The position numbers and the translations under genes are program-made. DNA of 6,299 nt from Lachnospiraceae bacterium (GTDB taxonomy: Bacteria; Bacillota; Clostridia; Lachnospirales; Lachnospiraceae): contig JAEDFR010000122.1 of assembly GCA_016297945.1 (NCBI GenBank), forward strand, positions 1 through 6,299, given 5' to 3'. Each line of letters opens with the position of its first letter. Positions within the stretch are counted from its first letter, which is position 1. Under the pieces are notes generated by a model. That model did not search any database. It worked only from the letters and a program-made list of their open reading frames with translations, and was not told the origin of the DNA. Below, piece after piece: positions 6,157 through 6,299 of the stretch.

Positions 6157-6299
6157 GGTCGTCCTTTCAGAAAATGATATATCTTTGTCGCCTCGTACTT
6201 CGGTTTTTAGTCGTTCTAAGCACCATGCTCACAAAATTATATGAAATGCCCGGTTTCAAAACTCAGACTTCGTCTTCGAACAGTTGAAACCGGGCATTA
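6157..6299. repeat. Candidate dispersed structured element after gpsA
   Basis: The non-coding tail has a modular look. ATATATCTTTGT (6177-6188) pairs imperfectly with ACAAAATTATAT (6231-6242), with two mismatches in the middle. That outer stem encloses two small hairpins, TTAG/CTAA (6207-6219) and AGCA/TGCT (6219-6229). Directly after comes a perfect 15-bp inverted repeat with its own inner hairpin. The GC-rich patches (CGCCTCGTACTTCGG, 6189-6203) differ in style from the repeat-bearing gaps upstream. Dense nested pairing outside any gene suggests a repeat family or structured RNA common to the genome. Whether it has other copies, which strand matters, and whether it continues past the window cannot be seen. 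Confidence 0.45.
6245..6298. terminator. Perfect 15-bp inverted repeat, possible transcription terminator of plsY-gpsA
   Basis: AATGCCCGGTTTCAA (6245-6259) and TTGAAACCGGGCATT (6284-6298) are exact reverse complements, separated by a 24-nt loop. The loop contains a small inner hairpin, AGAC-TTC-GTCT (6265-6275). Its location about 100 bp after the gpsA stop fits a terminator. No T-run can be judged on the plus strand because the window ends at 6299. On the minus strand the stem is followed by a mixed AT stretch (TCATATAATTTT), which could serve a leftward gene. The long loop is unusual for an intrinsic terminator. Confidence 0.5.

Overview
The window looks like ordinary core chromosome from a low-GC Gram-positive anaerobe of the class Clostridia, most likely a Lachnospiraceae member of the Roseburia/Agathobacter/Eubacterium type. 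This rests on the AT-rich codon use, the strong GGAGG-type ribosome binding sites, the long (about 390-residue) PRPP synthetase and the gene order DUF512 protein - der - plsY - gpsA, which is familiar in Clostridia. The taxon is an inference from gene content and style, not from a marker gene.

Layout: on the minus strand, 56-1240 encodes a ribose-phosphate pyrophosphokinase (prs). Its promoter lies in a 178-bp divergent intergenic region (1241-1418). Rightward from 1419 run four complete genes: a DUF512 protein with an N-terminal PDZ-like domain and a radical-SAM-type cysteine motif (1419-2759), the double GTPase Der (2938-4278), the acyl-phosphate:glycerol-3-phosphate acyltransferase PlsY (4459-5115) and the glycerol-3-phosphate dehydrogenase GpsA (5130-6140). 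The last 159 bases are non-coding and hold a structured, repeat-like element ending in a perfect 15-bp inverted repeat.

How the genes work together: GpsA makes sn-glycerol-3-phosphate from dihydroxyacetone phosphate and PlsY acylates it, so the 14-bp-spaced plsY-gpsA pair encodes consecutive steps at the start of phospholipid synthesis. Der acts in 50S ribosome maturation. The DUF512 protein has no established function; its position next to der and the lipid genes is suggestive only. Prs supplies PRPP for nucleotide, histidine, tryptophan and NAD synthesis and is transcribed separately.

The least ordinary parts are the gaps between genes. The gap before der has five 8-bp degenerate tandem repeats and a hairpin. 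The gap before plsY is almost wholly made of about eight degenerate 16-20-bp repeats. The tail after gpsA looks like a dispersed structured element. I see no mobile element, phage gene, CRISPR array, tRNA or rRNA, and no convincing new multi-gene system.
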